From Chloroflexota bacterium (GTDB lineage: Bacteria; Chloroflexota; Chloroflexia; Chloroflexales; Chloroflexaceae): DNA of 44,713 nt. The stretch is taken from NCBI GenBank assembly GCA_030550625.1, contig JAUQOZ010000193.1:1-44713 (forward strand), written 5' to 3'. The notes beneath the pieces are model-generated. The model did no database searches and was not told the origin of the DNA. It worked only from the letters and a program-made list of their open reading frames with translations. Of the stretch, positions 36,035 through 44,596 are shown piece by piece. The position numbers were made by a program, and so were the translations under genes. The stretch's first letter is position 1. Each line of letters starts with the position of its first letter.

Positions 36035-36900
36035 ATCGGAATGGTGTTGCCCACCAACTGATTATTACGGCTGATGACTACGGGATGTGCCCGCCGGTCA
36101 ATCGGGCGATTGAGGAGTGTCTCGCTGCCGGCGCACTGCGCGCGACCTGTGTGATGGCGAATATGCCCGATTACACCGATGCTGCGCAGCTCCGCCGCTC
36201 CTTCCCGCAAGCGTCGGTCGGGATCCACTGGACGCTCACACTCGGCAAGCCGGCGGCTGACCCGGCGCAGGTGCCCGATCTGTTGGCGCCGGACGGCCAG
36301 TTCTGGCCGGCGCCGGAATTGCGCCGGCGTTGGCTTGCTCGCCAGATCGCGCCAGACCAGATCGAGATCGAGTTGCGTGCTCAGTATGATCGGTTTGTGG
36401 CTGTGGCTGGCCAACCCGATTTTTGGAATACTCACCAAAATGTGCATGTCTTGCCCGGTCTCTTTGCCTTGGCCGTAGCGGTGGCGCGCCGGCTCGGCAT
36501 TCCGGCGATGCGCTCGCACCGCCGCATTACCGCGCCGCGCAATGGTTCGGCGTTCAGTTACCATCTAACCCATCCGGTCTACTGGCTGAAAGGGCAAATG
36601 ATTGCGCGCTGGGCCGCTGCTGCTGCGCGCCAAGGTATGCGAATGCCGGCTGGTGTGGTGAGTACGCCGGGCTATGGGCCGGGCAAGGCGGCAGTCGAGC
36701 AGATTGTGCCGCGGGTGCCGTGGCCGCGCCACGGCCCTGCCGAACTCGTGATCCATCCCGCTACCCAGATGATCCCAGAACTCTTTGGTGAATTGACCGA
36801 GTCGCGCCTGCGTGAATATGAGGTCTTTCGCGATCCGGGGTTGGCCCGGCGGTTAGCGGCTGCTGGCGTGCGGACTGTGGGTTTCGAGGCATTGCTATGA
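36031..36900 (+). CDS. ChbG/HpnK (YdjC) family carbohydrate deacetylase
   Basis: 289 residues from ATG 36031, an ATGA overlap with the GT4 stop. Family motifs: LIITADDYGMCPPVN with the metal/catalytic Asp pair (15-16), GIHWTLTLGKP (His66), NTHQNVHVLPGLF with further metal-site histidines, MRSHRRITAP, and ELVIHPATQM near the end. ChbG removes an acetyl group from chitobiose and HpnK acts on a hopanoid-linked sugar. Here the substrate is presumably an N- or O-acetylated sugar of the polymer or its lipid carrier. It is coupled by ATGA overlaps to both the upstream GT4 and the downstream CapK-like gene. Confidence 0.9.
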   Translation: MNRNGVAHQLIITADDYGMCPPVNRAIEECLAAGALRATCVMANMPDYTDAAQLRRSFPQASVGIHWTLTLGKPAADPAQVPDLLAPDGQFWPAPELRRRWLARQIAPDQIEIELRAQYDRFVAVAGQPDFWNTHQNVHVLPGLFALAVAVARRLGIPAMRSHRRITAPRNGSAFSYHLTHPVYWLKGQMIARWAAAAARQGMRMPAGVVSTPGYGPGKAAVEQIVPRVPWPRHGPAELVIHPATQMIPELFGELTESRLREYEVFRDPGLARRLAAAGVRTVGFEALL

Positions 36901-38282
36901 ACATGCTGCGCTTGCCTTCCCAACAGCAGATTTACGATACCGCACCGCGCTGGCTTCAGCGCGTGCTGGTCAATGCCGAAGCGGTGCGCCGCGAGTGGTT
37001 TCGTCGCCACGGCGATTATCGAAGGCTCGTGGCTGCCCACGATCCGGCGTGGTACTATCGTTCGCGCGCCGAGCAAGAAGCATGGCAGCTTGCCCAACTC
37101 AATCGCTTGCTGGTCGAGGCGCGCCGGCGAGTGCCGTACTACCGGCGCGTGTTGCCTGATCGCCCGTTGGCGAGTTTGGCTGAATTGCCCAGCTTGCCGC
37201 TGCTGAGCAAAGAGCAGATCCGGCGCAACCCGCTCGATCTCGTCGCTGATGATCTCGACCGCCGTACCCTCTGGCCGCGCAAAACGAGCGGTTCAACCGG
37301 AACGCCGCTCACCTTCTACCTCGACCGTGAAGCGACCCGCAACCATCAGGCCCCTGCTGATGCGATGCTGGCCGCGCTTGGCTGTCGCTTTGGCGAGCCG
37401 CGCGCCCGTTTCTCCGGTGCGTATGTCGCTCCTTATACCCGCGCGAAACCGCCGTTCTGGATCTGGATTGACCTCTATCGCCAGTTGCAGTGTTCGGCTT
37501 ACCATCTCGCGCCTGCCTTCTACCCGCACTATCTGCGCGCCTTGCGCGAGCATAGCGTGGTGTATGGCACTGGTTACCCAACGGCGTGGCACCTCTTGGC
37601 AACGTACATCTTGGAAAGCGGTGACCGGCCGCCGCCCTTGCGCGCAATTATTACCGATAGCGAAGGGATTTCGCTTGAACAGCAGGCAGTGGTTGAGCAG
37701 GCGTTCGGCTGCCCAATGGTGCAGACCTATGGCACCGGCGAGATTGGGCAGATGGCGTGGCAATGCGAGCATCGCCGTTATCACGTGCTTAGCCGGGCCA
37801 CCATCGCTGAAGTGGTTGATGATGCCGGCCAGCCGGTTGCTCCCGGCGAGACGGGCCAGATTGTGGTGACAACTTTTGCCAGTTCGGGGACGCCGTTTAT
37901 TCGTTACCAGACCGGCGATCTCGCTACACTGGCCGCTGATGATTGCCCATGTGGCCGCCATAGCCCATCGTGGCTGGCGATCGAGGGCCGGATTGATGAC
38001 CGGATCAAAACCCCCGATGGACGCTGGATCGGGCGGCTCAGCCATGTTACCAAGCCGGGGGTGGGGATTAAAGAGAGCCAGATTGCCCAAGTCGCGCTCG
38101 ACCGGATCGTGATCCGGGTAGTGCCGGCACCTGATTTTGCGCCTGAGTCGATGCAGGCGGTGGTGGAAGCCGCGCGCCGTTATCTCGGCCCAACGATGCA
38201 GATCGAGTGGGAACTGGTCGAACGCTTGCCGCGCACCCGCGCTGGCAAATTGCGCCATGTTGTGCGTGAAATTCCGTTGTAA
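36897..38282 (+). CDS. CapK/PaaK-like adenylate-forming enzyme
   Basis: 461 residues from ATG 36897, overlapping the deacetylase stop as ATGA. ANL-superfamily motifs: the P-loop KTSGSTGTPLTFY (129 onward), YGTGEIGQMAWQCEH (A5-like), RYQTGDLA with the ribose-binding Asp, a CPCGRHSP cysteine pair, and the C-terminal RTRAGKLRHV with the adenylation Lys. PaaK activates phenylacetate as a CoA thioester. The CapK branch in polysaccharide loci is thought to activate a carboxylate, but its substrate is unknown. Adjacency to a deacetylase suggests a swap of acyl group on an amino or hydroxyl sugar, which is my inference. Confidence 0.88.
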   Translation: MNMLRLPSQQQIYDTAPRWLQRVLVNAEAVRREWFRRHGDYRRLVAAHDPAWYYRSRAEQEAWQLAQLNRLLVEARRRVPYYRRVLPDRPLASLAELPSLPLLSKEQIRRNPLDLVADDLDRRTLWPRKTSGSTGTPLTFYLDREATRNHQAPADAMLAALGCRFGEPRARFSGAYVAPYTRAKPPFWIWIDLYRQLQCSAYHLAPAFYPHYLRALREHSVVYGTGYPTAWHLLATYILESGDRPPPLRAIITDSEGISLEQQAVVEQAFGCPMVQTYGTGEIGQMAWQCEHRRYHVLSRATIAEVVDDAGQPVAPGETGQIVVTTFASSGTPFIRYQTGDLATLAADDCPCGRHSPSWLAIEGRIDDRIKTPDGRWIGRLSHVTKPGVGIKESQIAQVALDRIVIRVVPAPDFAPESMQAVVEAARRYLGPTMQIEWELVERLPRTRAGKLRHVVREIPL

Positions 38283-38296
38283 CGCGGTCAAACCCG

Positions 38297-39520
38297 ATGC
38301 ACATCCTCTACTTGCACCAATACTTCACCACCCGCGCCGGCGTTGGCGGCACTCGCTCGTATGAGTTCGCCCGTTTTTTTATCCAGCAAGGCCATCGGGT
38401 GACGCTCGTAACCGCCGCCGATCGGCAGACGCCGTGGTCGGGCGGATGGTGGCGGCGGCGCGAGGTTGACGGCATTCATGTCATCGAGGTGCGGGCTGGC
38501 TATGCCGACTATAGCCGCGGTACGGCGATTGGTTATGGGCAGCGGATGATTGCCTTTATCCTCTTCGCGCTGGCCAGCTTGCTGGCCGTGGTGCGGGTCG
38601 AGCGGCCCGATGTGGTGTTTGCTACCAGCACGCCGCTGACGATTGGCATTCCCGGTATCGTGGCCAGTCGCTGGCATCGTGCGCCGCTGGTCTTCGAGGT
38701 ACGCGATCTGTGGCCGGAAGCGCCGATCCAGATGGGGGCGCTGCGCCAACCCTTGTTGATCCTCGCCGCTCGCTGGCTCGAACGCGCCATCTATCGCCGG
38801 TCATGCCACATTATCGCGCTCTCGCCCGGCATGCGGCAGGGAATTATTGACGCCGGCGTTGCGCCGGAAAAGATCAGCGTCATACCTAACGCTGCCGATC
38901 TCGACCTTTTCCATCCCCAGCGCGATGGCAGCGCGTGGCGCGCGCGGCTGGGCAATCCACCCTTTCTCGTTCTCTACTTTGGCACGATGGGAGACGCGAA
39001 TGATTTGCGGCAGGTGATTGAAGCGGCACGGGTGTTGCAAGCACGCGGGTGTGACGATATTGTCATCGCGTTAGCCGGGCAAGGTCGCCAGCGCCCCCAG
39101 CTTGAGGCATTAGCGCATGAGTATGGTCTGCGCAATGTGCGTTTCCTTGAACCGTTGCCCAAAGCCGAAGTCGCCGACCTAGTCGCCGCCGCCGATGTTT
39201 GCCTGACCATCTTCAAAGCGGTGCCGGTGTTGGCTACCTGTTCACCCAACAAACTGTTCGACACCCTAGCTGCCGGGAAGCCAGCCATTGTCAACACGCC
39301 GGGTTGGTTGCGCCAATTGGTTGAAGAGCATCAGTGCGGTCGCTATGCCCGCGCCGGCGATCCCGCCGATCTGGCCGCACAGATCATCTTCTTACGCGAT
39401 CATCCTGACTTCACCCGCCAAGCCGGTTGCAATGCGCGAGCGCTCGCCGAACAGCAATTCGATCGCCGGCAACTGGCGGCGGCGGCATTGGCCGTCTTGC
39501 ACACCTGCGCGGCGCGCTAA
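38297..39520 (+). CDS. Glycosyltransferase family 4, WbuB/WcaI-like
   Basis: 407 residues, 14 nt after the CapK-like gene. GT-B fold: MHILYLHQYFTTRAGVGGTRSYEFAR, DVVFATSTPLTIGIPG, the hallmark VFEVRDLWPEAPIQMG, ISVIPNAADLDLF, LVLYFGTMGDANDL and the donor-binding FKAVPVLATCSPNKLFDTLAAGKP. These motifs are those of WbuB (N-acetyl-L-fucosamine transferase) and WcaI. Residues 85-105 form a hydrophobic segment that may tether it to the membrane. It is the last gene of the plus-strand locus; repeat DNA follows. Confidence 0.9.
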   Translation: MHILYLHQYFTTRAGVGGTRSYEFARFFIQQGHRVTLVTAADRQTPWSGGWWRRREVDGIHVIEVRAGYADYSRGTAIGYGQRMIAFILFALASLLAVVRVERPDVVFATSTPLTIGIPGIVASRWHRAPLVFEVRDLWPEAPIQMGALRQPLLILAARWLERAIYRRSCHIIALSPGMRQGIIDAGVAPEKISVIPNAADLDLFHPQRDGSAWRARLGNPPFLVLYFGTMGDANDLRQVIEAARVLQARGCDDIVIALAGQGRQRPQLEALAHEYGLRNVRFLEPLPKAEVADLVAAADVCLTIFKAVPVLATCSPNKLFDTLAAGKPAIVNTPGWLRQLVEEHQCGRYARAGDPADLAAQIIFLRDHPDFTRQAGCNARALAEQQFDRRQLAAAALAVLHTCAAR

Positions 39521-39865
39521 GGGTTGTGTGCCCCTGCCATTACGACGCGCCGCCATCTCCCGCTCTCCTGCTGTCATTGCGAACGGAGCAGGGCATCGCG
39601 GAGCGATAGCCTGCGGAGCGAAGCAATCTCCTGCTCTTGCGAAAGGCATGGCCTCTGCTCTCTCCCCTCCGCCAGCGGGGGAGGGGCCGGGGGTGGGGGC
39701 CACCGCATGCTTACCGCCGGGGGCGTGGAACATGATCCTAACCCAAAATCTCTTTGCGCCCTTTGCGTTCTCCGCGCCTTTGCGTTCCAACCGCTCTGCG
39801 TCCTCTGCGTTCGCTGCGGCTTTGCGTTCCAACCCTCTGCGCCCTTTGCGTGCAGCAAACGTCCA
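39521..39865. repeat. Non-coding repeat block after the EPS locus
   Basis: The 345 bp between the last EPS gene and the histidine kinase stop hold three repeat families in a row. The first is a GTCATTGCGA...GCGAAGCAATC unit (about 39591-39630). The second is a GC-rich near-palindrome CCCCTCCGCCAGCGGGGGAGGGG (about 39664-39686), in opposite orientation to the 8.3-kb copy. The third is a TTTGCG/CTCTGCG tract (39748-39859). The ORF-track reading frames here (for example 39524-39877) are translations of these repeats. No gene is seen. Confidence 0.8.
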
Positions 39866-42800
39866 TCACCACTCTAACGCCTGTTGCACCGCCACTTCCA
39901 ACGAACTAGCCCGAAACGGCTTCTCAATCAGCGGCGCATCGGTAATCTCAACTCCCTGCAAGGCGGCAAACCCGCTCATATAGAGCACTTTGAGCGCCGG
40001 CGCTATCTGCCGCGCTTGCGTCACTAACGCCCGTCCGTCTATCTCTGGCATCACCACATCGGTGAGGAGGAGATCGATCGACTCGTTGTGCAGGATCTCT
40101 AGCGCCGTCTTGCCATCTTGGGCGGCAAAAGCGGTGTAGCCAAGATTGCGTAACGTGGTGACAGTCATGCGTAACAGATCTGGATCATCATCCACCACCA
40201 GTATCCGCGCCTCGCGGCGCGATGCTGGCTCGATCAAAACTGGTTCCTCGACTGCCGGCAGGTTGGCGCACGGCAGATATAGCCGAACTGTAGTGCCGAT
40301 CCCCGGCGTCGAGTAGATTTGCGCCGTGCCGCCCGATTGGCGGGCAAAGCCGTAGACCATCGCCAACCCTAACCCAGTGCCGCGCCCGCGCTCTTTGGTG
40401 GTGAAGAAGGGTTCAAACGCGCGCGCGGCCACCTCTGGCGGCATACCGGTGCCGGTATCAATCACATCGATCACGATATAGCAGCCGGGGGCAAGAATGG
40501 CCAGCAACATCGTGTCTTCGTTGGTGACGCGCTGCTCTCTGATTTTGATAGTTAAGTTGCCGCCGTTTGGCATCGCATCGCGGCTGTTAATAACCAGATT
40601 AAGGATCGCAGCCTCAAGTCCTGCCCGGTCGGCGCGGGCCGGCAGAGTGGTTTGCTCGATTAACTCAAGCTTAATCGCCGAACCGACGGTCACTTGGATC
40701 AGCGGCAAAAATTCACGCAACACTTGACTGACATCAATGGTGGTTGGCGCTAACGGTTGCCGGCGGGCCACCGCCAAGAGACTCTTGGTCAGTTCGGCGC
40801 CACGGAGCGCTGCATGCAACGAGGCCTCGATCATCTGCCGCGTCGCTTCATCGCCTTGCCAATCACTGAGCGAGAGATCAAGGTTGCCGATGATAATGCC
40901 GAGCAGGTTGTTGAAATCGTGGGCCAACCCGCCGGTGAGCAAGCCGAGCGCCTCGAGCTTCTGCGTTTCGCGGATGCGTTCATCGAGCTGTTTGCGTTCG
41001 GTAATGTCGCTCAAGGCGCCGACCATGCGCGTCACCTTGCCGTCAGCGTCGCGCAACGCTTCACCCCGCGCCAAGATCCAGCGATAATTGCCATCGCGGT
41101 AGCGCATGCGAAATTCCATGTTGAATGGTTCGCTGCCGGCAAAGTGGCGATCGAGCGCCTTTGTCACGGCTGGCCAGTCGTCGGGATGGATGCGCTCGAA
41201 GAAGGTGGTGATGGCATTGGGCAGCTCATCCTCGCCAAACCCAAACAGCGCCTTCCACTGCGGCGAGAGATAGGTCACGCCGTTAACGATATCCCAATCC
41301 CATACGCCATCTTGCACCGCGCGTTCAGCTAGCGCGTACCGTTCCTCGCTAAGGCGCAACCGTTCGGCAATCACATGCTGCTCGATCACTGGCCCGGCGA
41401 GATGGCTGATAAATTGGAGGAGTGTGCGATCTTCGTTGGGCGGTGGTGCAGCCCGCGCCGACCAAACGGTAAACGCGCCAATCACTGCGCCGCCGGCGCC
41501 GAGGATCGGTTCCGCCCAAAGCGTAGTCAAGCCGCTCTCTTGCGCAGCGGACGCAAAACGCGCCCAGCCGGGATCAGTGTGCAATTCCGGTACGATCACG
41601 CGCTGCTGCGCGAGCAGCGCATGCCAGATGGCGTCCTGCCCCGATTGAAGGCTTTGCTCAAGCATCTGGCTGAGCGTAGGAGGCAAGTTGGGGGCGATGA
41701 CGTGGTGTGGCCGGCGGGTGGCGAGGTCGAAAAGCACAATCGCGCAGCGGGTGTCGGGTTGCTCTTCTTCAAAGGCTTGGATCAATATGTTCATCAGGGT
41801 TTGCAAACTTTCACCTCCTAACAGGCTGGTGAAGAGTTGGACCCGAAGCCGTTCGTGTAATTCGAGCCGTTTCAAGGCGCTGATGTCGGTATGGGTGCCG
41901 AGCATGCGCACTGGCTTGCCATCCGCATCGCGCTCGACAATCGCCCCCACCGATAGGATCCATTTCCATCCGCCCTGCCGCATCCGCGAGCGAAATTCGA
42001 CCCGATATTCGGGAATGCGCCCGCTGAGGTAGTTGAGGTAGGTCTGATAGACTGCGGTCGCATCGTTGGGGTGCAACCGGTCGCGCCATTGCTGGTTGGT
42101 TTCGGTGAACGTAGCCGGATCGTACCCCAACATGATTGCGTATTCATCATTGACAACGATGTTTCCATTGCGCAGATCGAGATCGTACAACCCTTGATTA
42201 GCGGCGCGTAACGCGAGTTCGAGCCGGCGTGCATTGATCTGAAGCGTTTGCAAACTTTCGTATTCAGTGGTGACATCGGTGAAAAAAACAAAAATAAAGG
42301 TCTGGCCGTTGCCATAAGCGCCTCCCGGCGCGATATTGCAGTAGAAGATTGAGCCATCGCGCCGCTGGCAAATGATATTGAGCAGGGGTGCGTCATCGCC
42401 GGCGCTCATGCGCTGAAAGGCGTCAATGATCGCTGGACGAGATTCGCTTGGGTGCAAATCTTCGATCAGCAGGGTGGTCATTTCCGCTGCCGAATACCCG
42501 AAGAGCACGTGCATAGCGCGGTTGGCCCACCGTACCTGCCGGCTGGCTAATTCGGCTTCGATTACGCCGTGCGGCGCATGTTCGACAACGGTGCGCAACC
42601 GGCGCGTTTCGCGGTCGGCCCAGCGCTGCATCCGCTCCTCGCGCTGCGCGATCAATGGCAAGCGAGCCAGATCGCTCTCGATCAAGAGATCGATAACGGC
42701 CTGCTCGTTGGCAAAATGCGTGACATCATATTCTTCCAAGGTGCAAATGAGCACGAGCGCTATGCCCACTGGCATGCTGTAGCGCGCGGCTGGCCGGCAG

Positions 42801-42961
42801 ACGATGAAGGCCGGTGGTTGGGTTTCGAGATGCTTGATCAGGTCGCTCAGCGTAGGAGCGAAGGAATAGCTGATCTGGGGAAAGGGAATGAGGGTCTGAA
42901 TGATCGACTCCCGCAGATCGTCAATGGCGAAGAGAAGAAGGTGGGTGCGAGTGCCGGCCAT
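39866..42961 (-). CDS. Soluble multi-PAS/GAF hybrid sensor histidine kinase
   Basis: 1031 residues, no TM segments, so cytoplasmic. The N-terminal 105 residues look receiver-like but lack an obvious phospho-Asp. Then come PAS1 (about 122-235), PAS2 (about 245-362), a GAF domain (about 375-530), PAS3 (about 545-665), and HisKA with His681 in GGLAHDFNNLLG. The HATPase has the N box VINSRDAMPNGG, the G1 DTGTGMPPE, the F box FEPFFTTK and the G2 GTGLGLAM. The C-terminal receiver has Asp968 in LLTDVVMPEIDGR and Lys in EKPF. It senses an unknown soluble or redox signal and phosphorylates its own receiver. No DNA-binding partner is adjacent. The ATG has AGGA upstream and a TATAAT box nearby. Confidence 0.93.
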   Translation of the reverse strand: MAGTRTHLLLFAIDDLRESIIQTLIPFPQISYSFAPTLSDLIKHLETQPPAFIVCRPAARYSMPVGIALVLICTLEEYDVTHFANEQAVIDLLIESDLARLPLIAQREERMQRWADRETRRLRTVVEHAPHGVIEAELASRQVRWANRAMHVLFGYSAAEMTTLLIEDLHPSESRPAIIDAFQRMSAGDDAPLLNIICQRRDGSIFYCNIAPGGAYGNGQTFIFVFFTDVTTEYESLQTLQINARRLELALRAANQGLYDLDLRNGNIVVNDEYAIMLGYDPATFTETNQQWRDRLHPNDATAVYQTYLNYLSGRIPEYRVEFRSRMRQGGWKWILSVGAIVERDADGKPVRMLGTHTDISALKRLELHERLRVQLFTSLLGGESLQTLMNILIQAFEEEQPDTRCAIVLFDLATRRPHHVIAPNLPPTLSQMLEQSLQSGQDAIWHALLAQQRVIVPELHTDPGWARFASAAQESGLTTLWAEPILGAGGAVIGAFTVWSARAAPPPNEDRTLLQFISHLAGPVIEQHVIAERLRLSEERYALAERAVQDGVWDWDIVNGVTYLSPQWKALFGFGEDELPNAITTFFERIHPDDWPAVTKALDRHFAGSEPFNMEFRMRYRDGNYRWILARGEALRDADGKVTRMVGALSDITERKQLDERIRETQKLEALGLLTGGLAHDFNNLLGIIIGNLDLSLSDWQGDEATRQMIEASLHAALRGAELTKSLLAVARRQPLAPTTIDVSQVLREFLPLIQVTVGSAIKLELIEQTTLPARADRAGLEAAILNLVINSRDAMPNGGNLTIKIREQRVTNEDTMLLAILAPGCYIVIDVIDTGTGMPPEVAARAFEPFFTTKERGRGTGLGLAMVYGFARQSGGTAQIYSTPGIGTTVRLYLPCANLPAVEEPVLIEPASRREARILVVDDDPDLLRMTVTTLRNLGYTAFAAQDGKTALEILHNESIDLLLTDVVMPEIDGRALVTQARQIAPALKVLYMSGFAALQGVEITDAPLIEKPFRASSLEVAVQQALEW

Positions 42962-43012
42962 GGTGGTATCCTATGTGTACACCGAGGCGACAGATCGCAC
43001 CGGGTATCTATT

Positions 43013-43041
43013 ATTATATCACTCTGCGTCACTATCGCCTA
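43013..43041 (-). promoter_or_regulatory. Candidate promoter of the histidine kinase gene
   Basis: A perfect TATAAT on the minus strand (plus 43018-43013) directly abuts the stop codon of the Rsm22-like gene, 51 nt upstream of the kinase ATG. The -35 position (TAGGCG, 17-bp spacer) is poor. The promoter would let the kinase be transcribed independently of the upstream gene. Confidence 0.4.
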
Positions 43042-44023
43042 TAGCCTGAGACGGATGTTCGCTTTGCCACCCATCACCCCATGCGCTGTCACGCGCTCGT
43101 CGCCATGCGTCGCCTTGGCTGCGAGTGATGGTGATGTGTTGTAGGCCCTGCGCTGTGCAAACTTGGAGTTCGATCCTCCCGCTGCGGGTGATCGGGTGGC
43201 GCACGATCCGCCCGTTAGCCGGTGGCGCGCCATGGCGGGCAGCGATGAGATAAGCGAACTTTTCGTCTTCAAACGGCGCGGCGGCGCCTTTGAGCCGGCG
43301 TTGGAAGGCAGGCCGCGCAATCCGTTGCCCGAAATGGCACCAGTCATTGCGGGCGGCGAGCGGGCACTCGCCGGTGTGCGGGCACGGCGCTAGTATCTGG
43401 GCATCGCGTTTGATCAGTTCACTGCGGATACTCAACATGGTGGCATGACCTGCCGGAGTGCCCGGTTCAACCAGCACCAATGCGCCGCTTGTGGCTTTCC
43501 AGAGCCGGCTAAGCAACAGCGCCCGCACTGCCGGCTCGATCTCGCCGTAGACATACCCAGCGACCACCAGATCGCTGTCTGGCAGCCGGTCGAGCGCCAG
43601 TACATCACTGCGTTGCCACATGATGGGCGGCAGATCGGCGCCGGCGGCCAATTGCTCGCCGAGGCGCGCCATGGCCGGTTGCCGTTCGATCGCGACGATC
43701 CGGCGCAGCGATGGCCACTGCTCGGCGGCGGCCCAGATTGCGGCGCCGCTGCCCGCGCCAACATCGAGCATGCGGGTCGGAGCAAAATCAGGTTGCGCCT
43801 CTGCCAACCGCTTGAACACAGCTCGTAGCGCGGCGTAGGTGGCCGGCATGCGCCATGCCGCATACGCTATTGCCTCAAGCGGCGAACTAATGACCGGCGC
43901 GCTGCCGGCGCTCGCTTCCCGGTAGCGATTCGATAACGCAGCGGCAGTCTGCTCAAGCGCCGCCGCCGGCTGGGTGGCGATCACACGCTCTAATGCGCGC
44001 TGTAACGAAGCTGGTAGTTGCAT
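43019..44023 (-). CDS. Rsm22/METTL17-like methyltransferase-fold protein (small-subunit assembly factor)
   Basis: 334 residues from ATG 44023 with GAGGA upstream. Rsm22-family marks: RMPATYAALRAVF, the SAM-binding MLDVGAGSGAAIWAA (85 onward), SDLVVAGYVYGEI, VLVEPGTPAGHATM, and the cysteine cluster PCPHTGECPL...DWCHFGQRIAR (Cys214, Cys220, Cys229). EDEKFAYLIA follows. Mitochondrial relatives are ribosome small-subunit assembly factors, and METTL17 has been reported to hold a Fe-S cluster in such a motif. Bacterial members are less studied. It is predicted cytoplasmic. It is the first gene of the right flank, 58 bp upstream of the kinase gene on the same strand. Confidence 0.88.
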   Translation of the reverse strand: MQLPASLQRALERVIATQPAAALEQTAAALSNRYREASAGSAPVISSPLEAIAYAAWRMPATYAALRAVFKRLAEAQPDFAPTRMLDVGAGSGAAIWAAAEQWPSLRRIVAIERQPAMARLGEQLAAGADLPPIMWQRSDVLALDRLPDSDLVVAGYVYGEIEPAVRALLLSRLWKATSGALVLVEPGTPAGHATMLSIRSELIKRDAQILAPCPHTGECPLAARNDWCHFGQRIARPAFQRRLKGAAAPFEDEKFAYLIAARHGAPPANGRIVRHPITRSGRIELQVCTAQGLQHITITRSQGDAWRRARDSAWGDGWQSEHPSQAIGDSDAE

Positions 44024-44303
44024 GGTTCGTTCCTCAACTGCTTTGGTAGTTCTCTCTATTCTATTGCATCCCTCAAGACGTGACCGAATCCCCGGAAGGT
44101 CGAGCCAGCGCGTTCCTCTCTATACTATAGGTGTAAGGGCGGGTAGAACACATGAGCGCAGATATGGTTGAAGGCTTTGCGATGCGCTGGTGTACCCCTA
44201 CCCCTAGCTCCTCTCCCACTGGCGTTCAAGGGCGGACAGAACATCGGTCTGGAACCCGGCCCTCAAGGGCTGGGCTAGGGGTACGAAGCGCTGCGCGGGC
44301 TGA
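44024..44303. other. Intergenic stretch upstream of the Rsm22-like gene, no gene seen
   Basis: No convincing CDS. It contains a short AT-rich region (44040-44066) suitable for the promoter of the Rsm22-like gene, but no clear hexamers. From 44190 on the sequence is GC-rich repeat DNA. The ORF-track frames at 44152-44361 and 44204-44605 run through repeats and lack family features. Confidence 0.6.
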
Positions 44304-44420
44304 TGCCCCCACCCCAGCCCTCCCCCGCTGGGGGAGGGAGTCGCCCCTCGCGCACCCCTGATGTCATTGCGAGCCGCGCGTAGGGGTAGAGCGATGCTCT
44401 GCCCACGCGCGGCGAAGCAA
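44304..44420. repeat. 117-bp direct repeat, copy 1
   Basis: Identical base for base to 44597-44713. It holds three sub-elements: a GC-rich palindrome (CCTCCCCCGCTGGGGGAGG), the GTCATTGCGAGC...GCGAAGCAA family, and inside the latter a hairpin (44373-44413) with outer arms GCCGCGCGT/ACGCGCGGC and inner AGAGC/GCTCT. Confidence 0.9.
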
Positions 44421-44596
44421 TCCCCTGCGAGCACGGGATCCATCACTGCACGCATCCTGTTCGCCCACGCAGGAGCTTGCTGCGGGCGCTGCGCGTCCGC
44501 GCACCGACAGGAGGAAAGTGGGTTACGCCCCCTTGAAATGACAACCGAACCAGCCTTGCGCTCCCCGCGGGTGCTGGTGCGCCAAGCGATAGAACT

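Noticed and set aside
37293-38291. 332-aa minus-strand ORF opposite the CapK-like gene
   Set aside because: Antisense shadow of a strongly supported ANL enzyme; no recognisable motif or ribosome-binding site.
39288-39983. 231-aa plus-strand ORF and the overlapping 39392-39832 and 39574-39858 frames
   Set aside because: They are out-of-frame shadows of the last GT4 gene that continue into repeat DNA and then into the kinase gene antisense; no family features.
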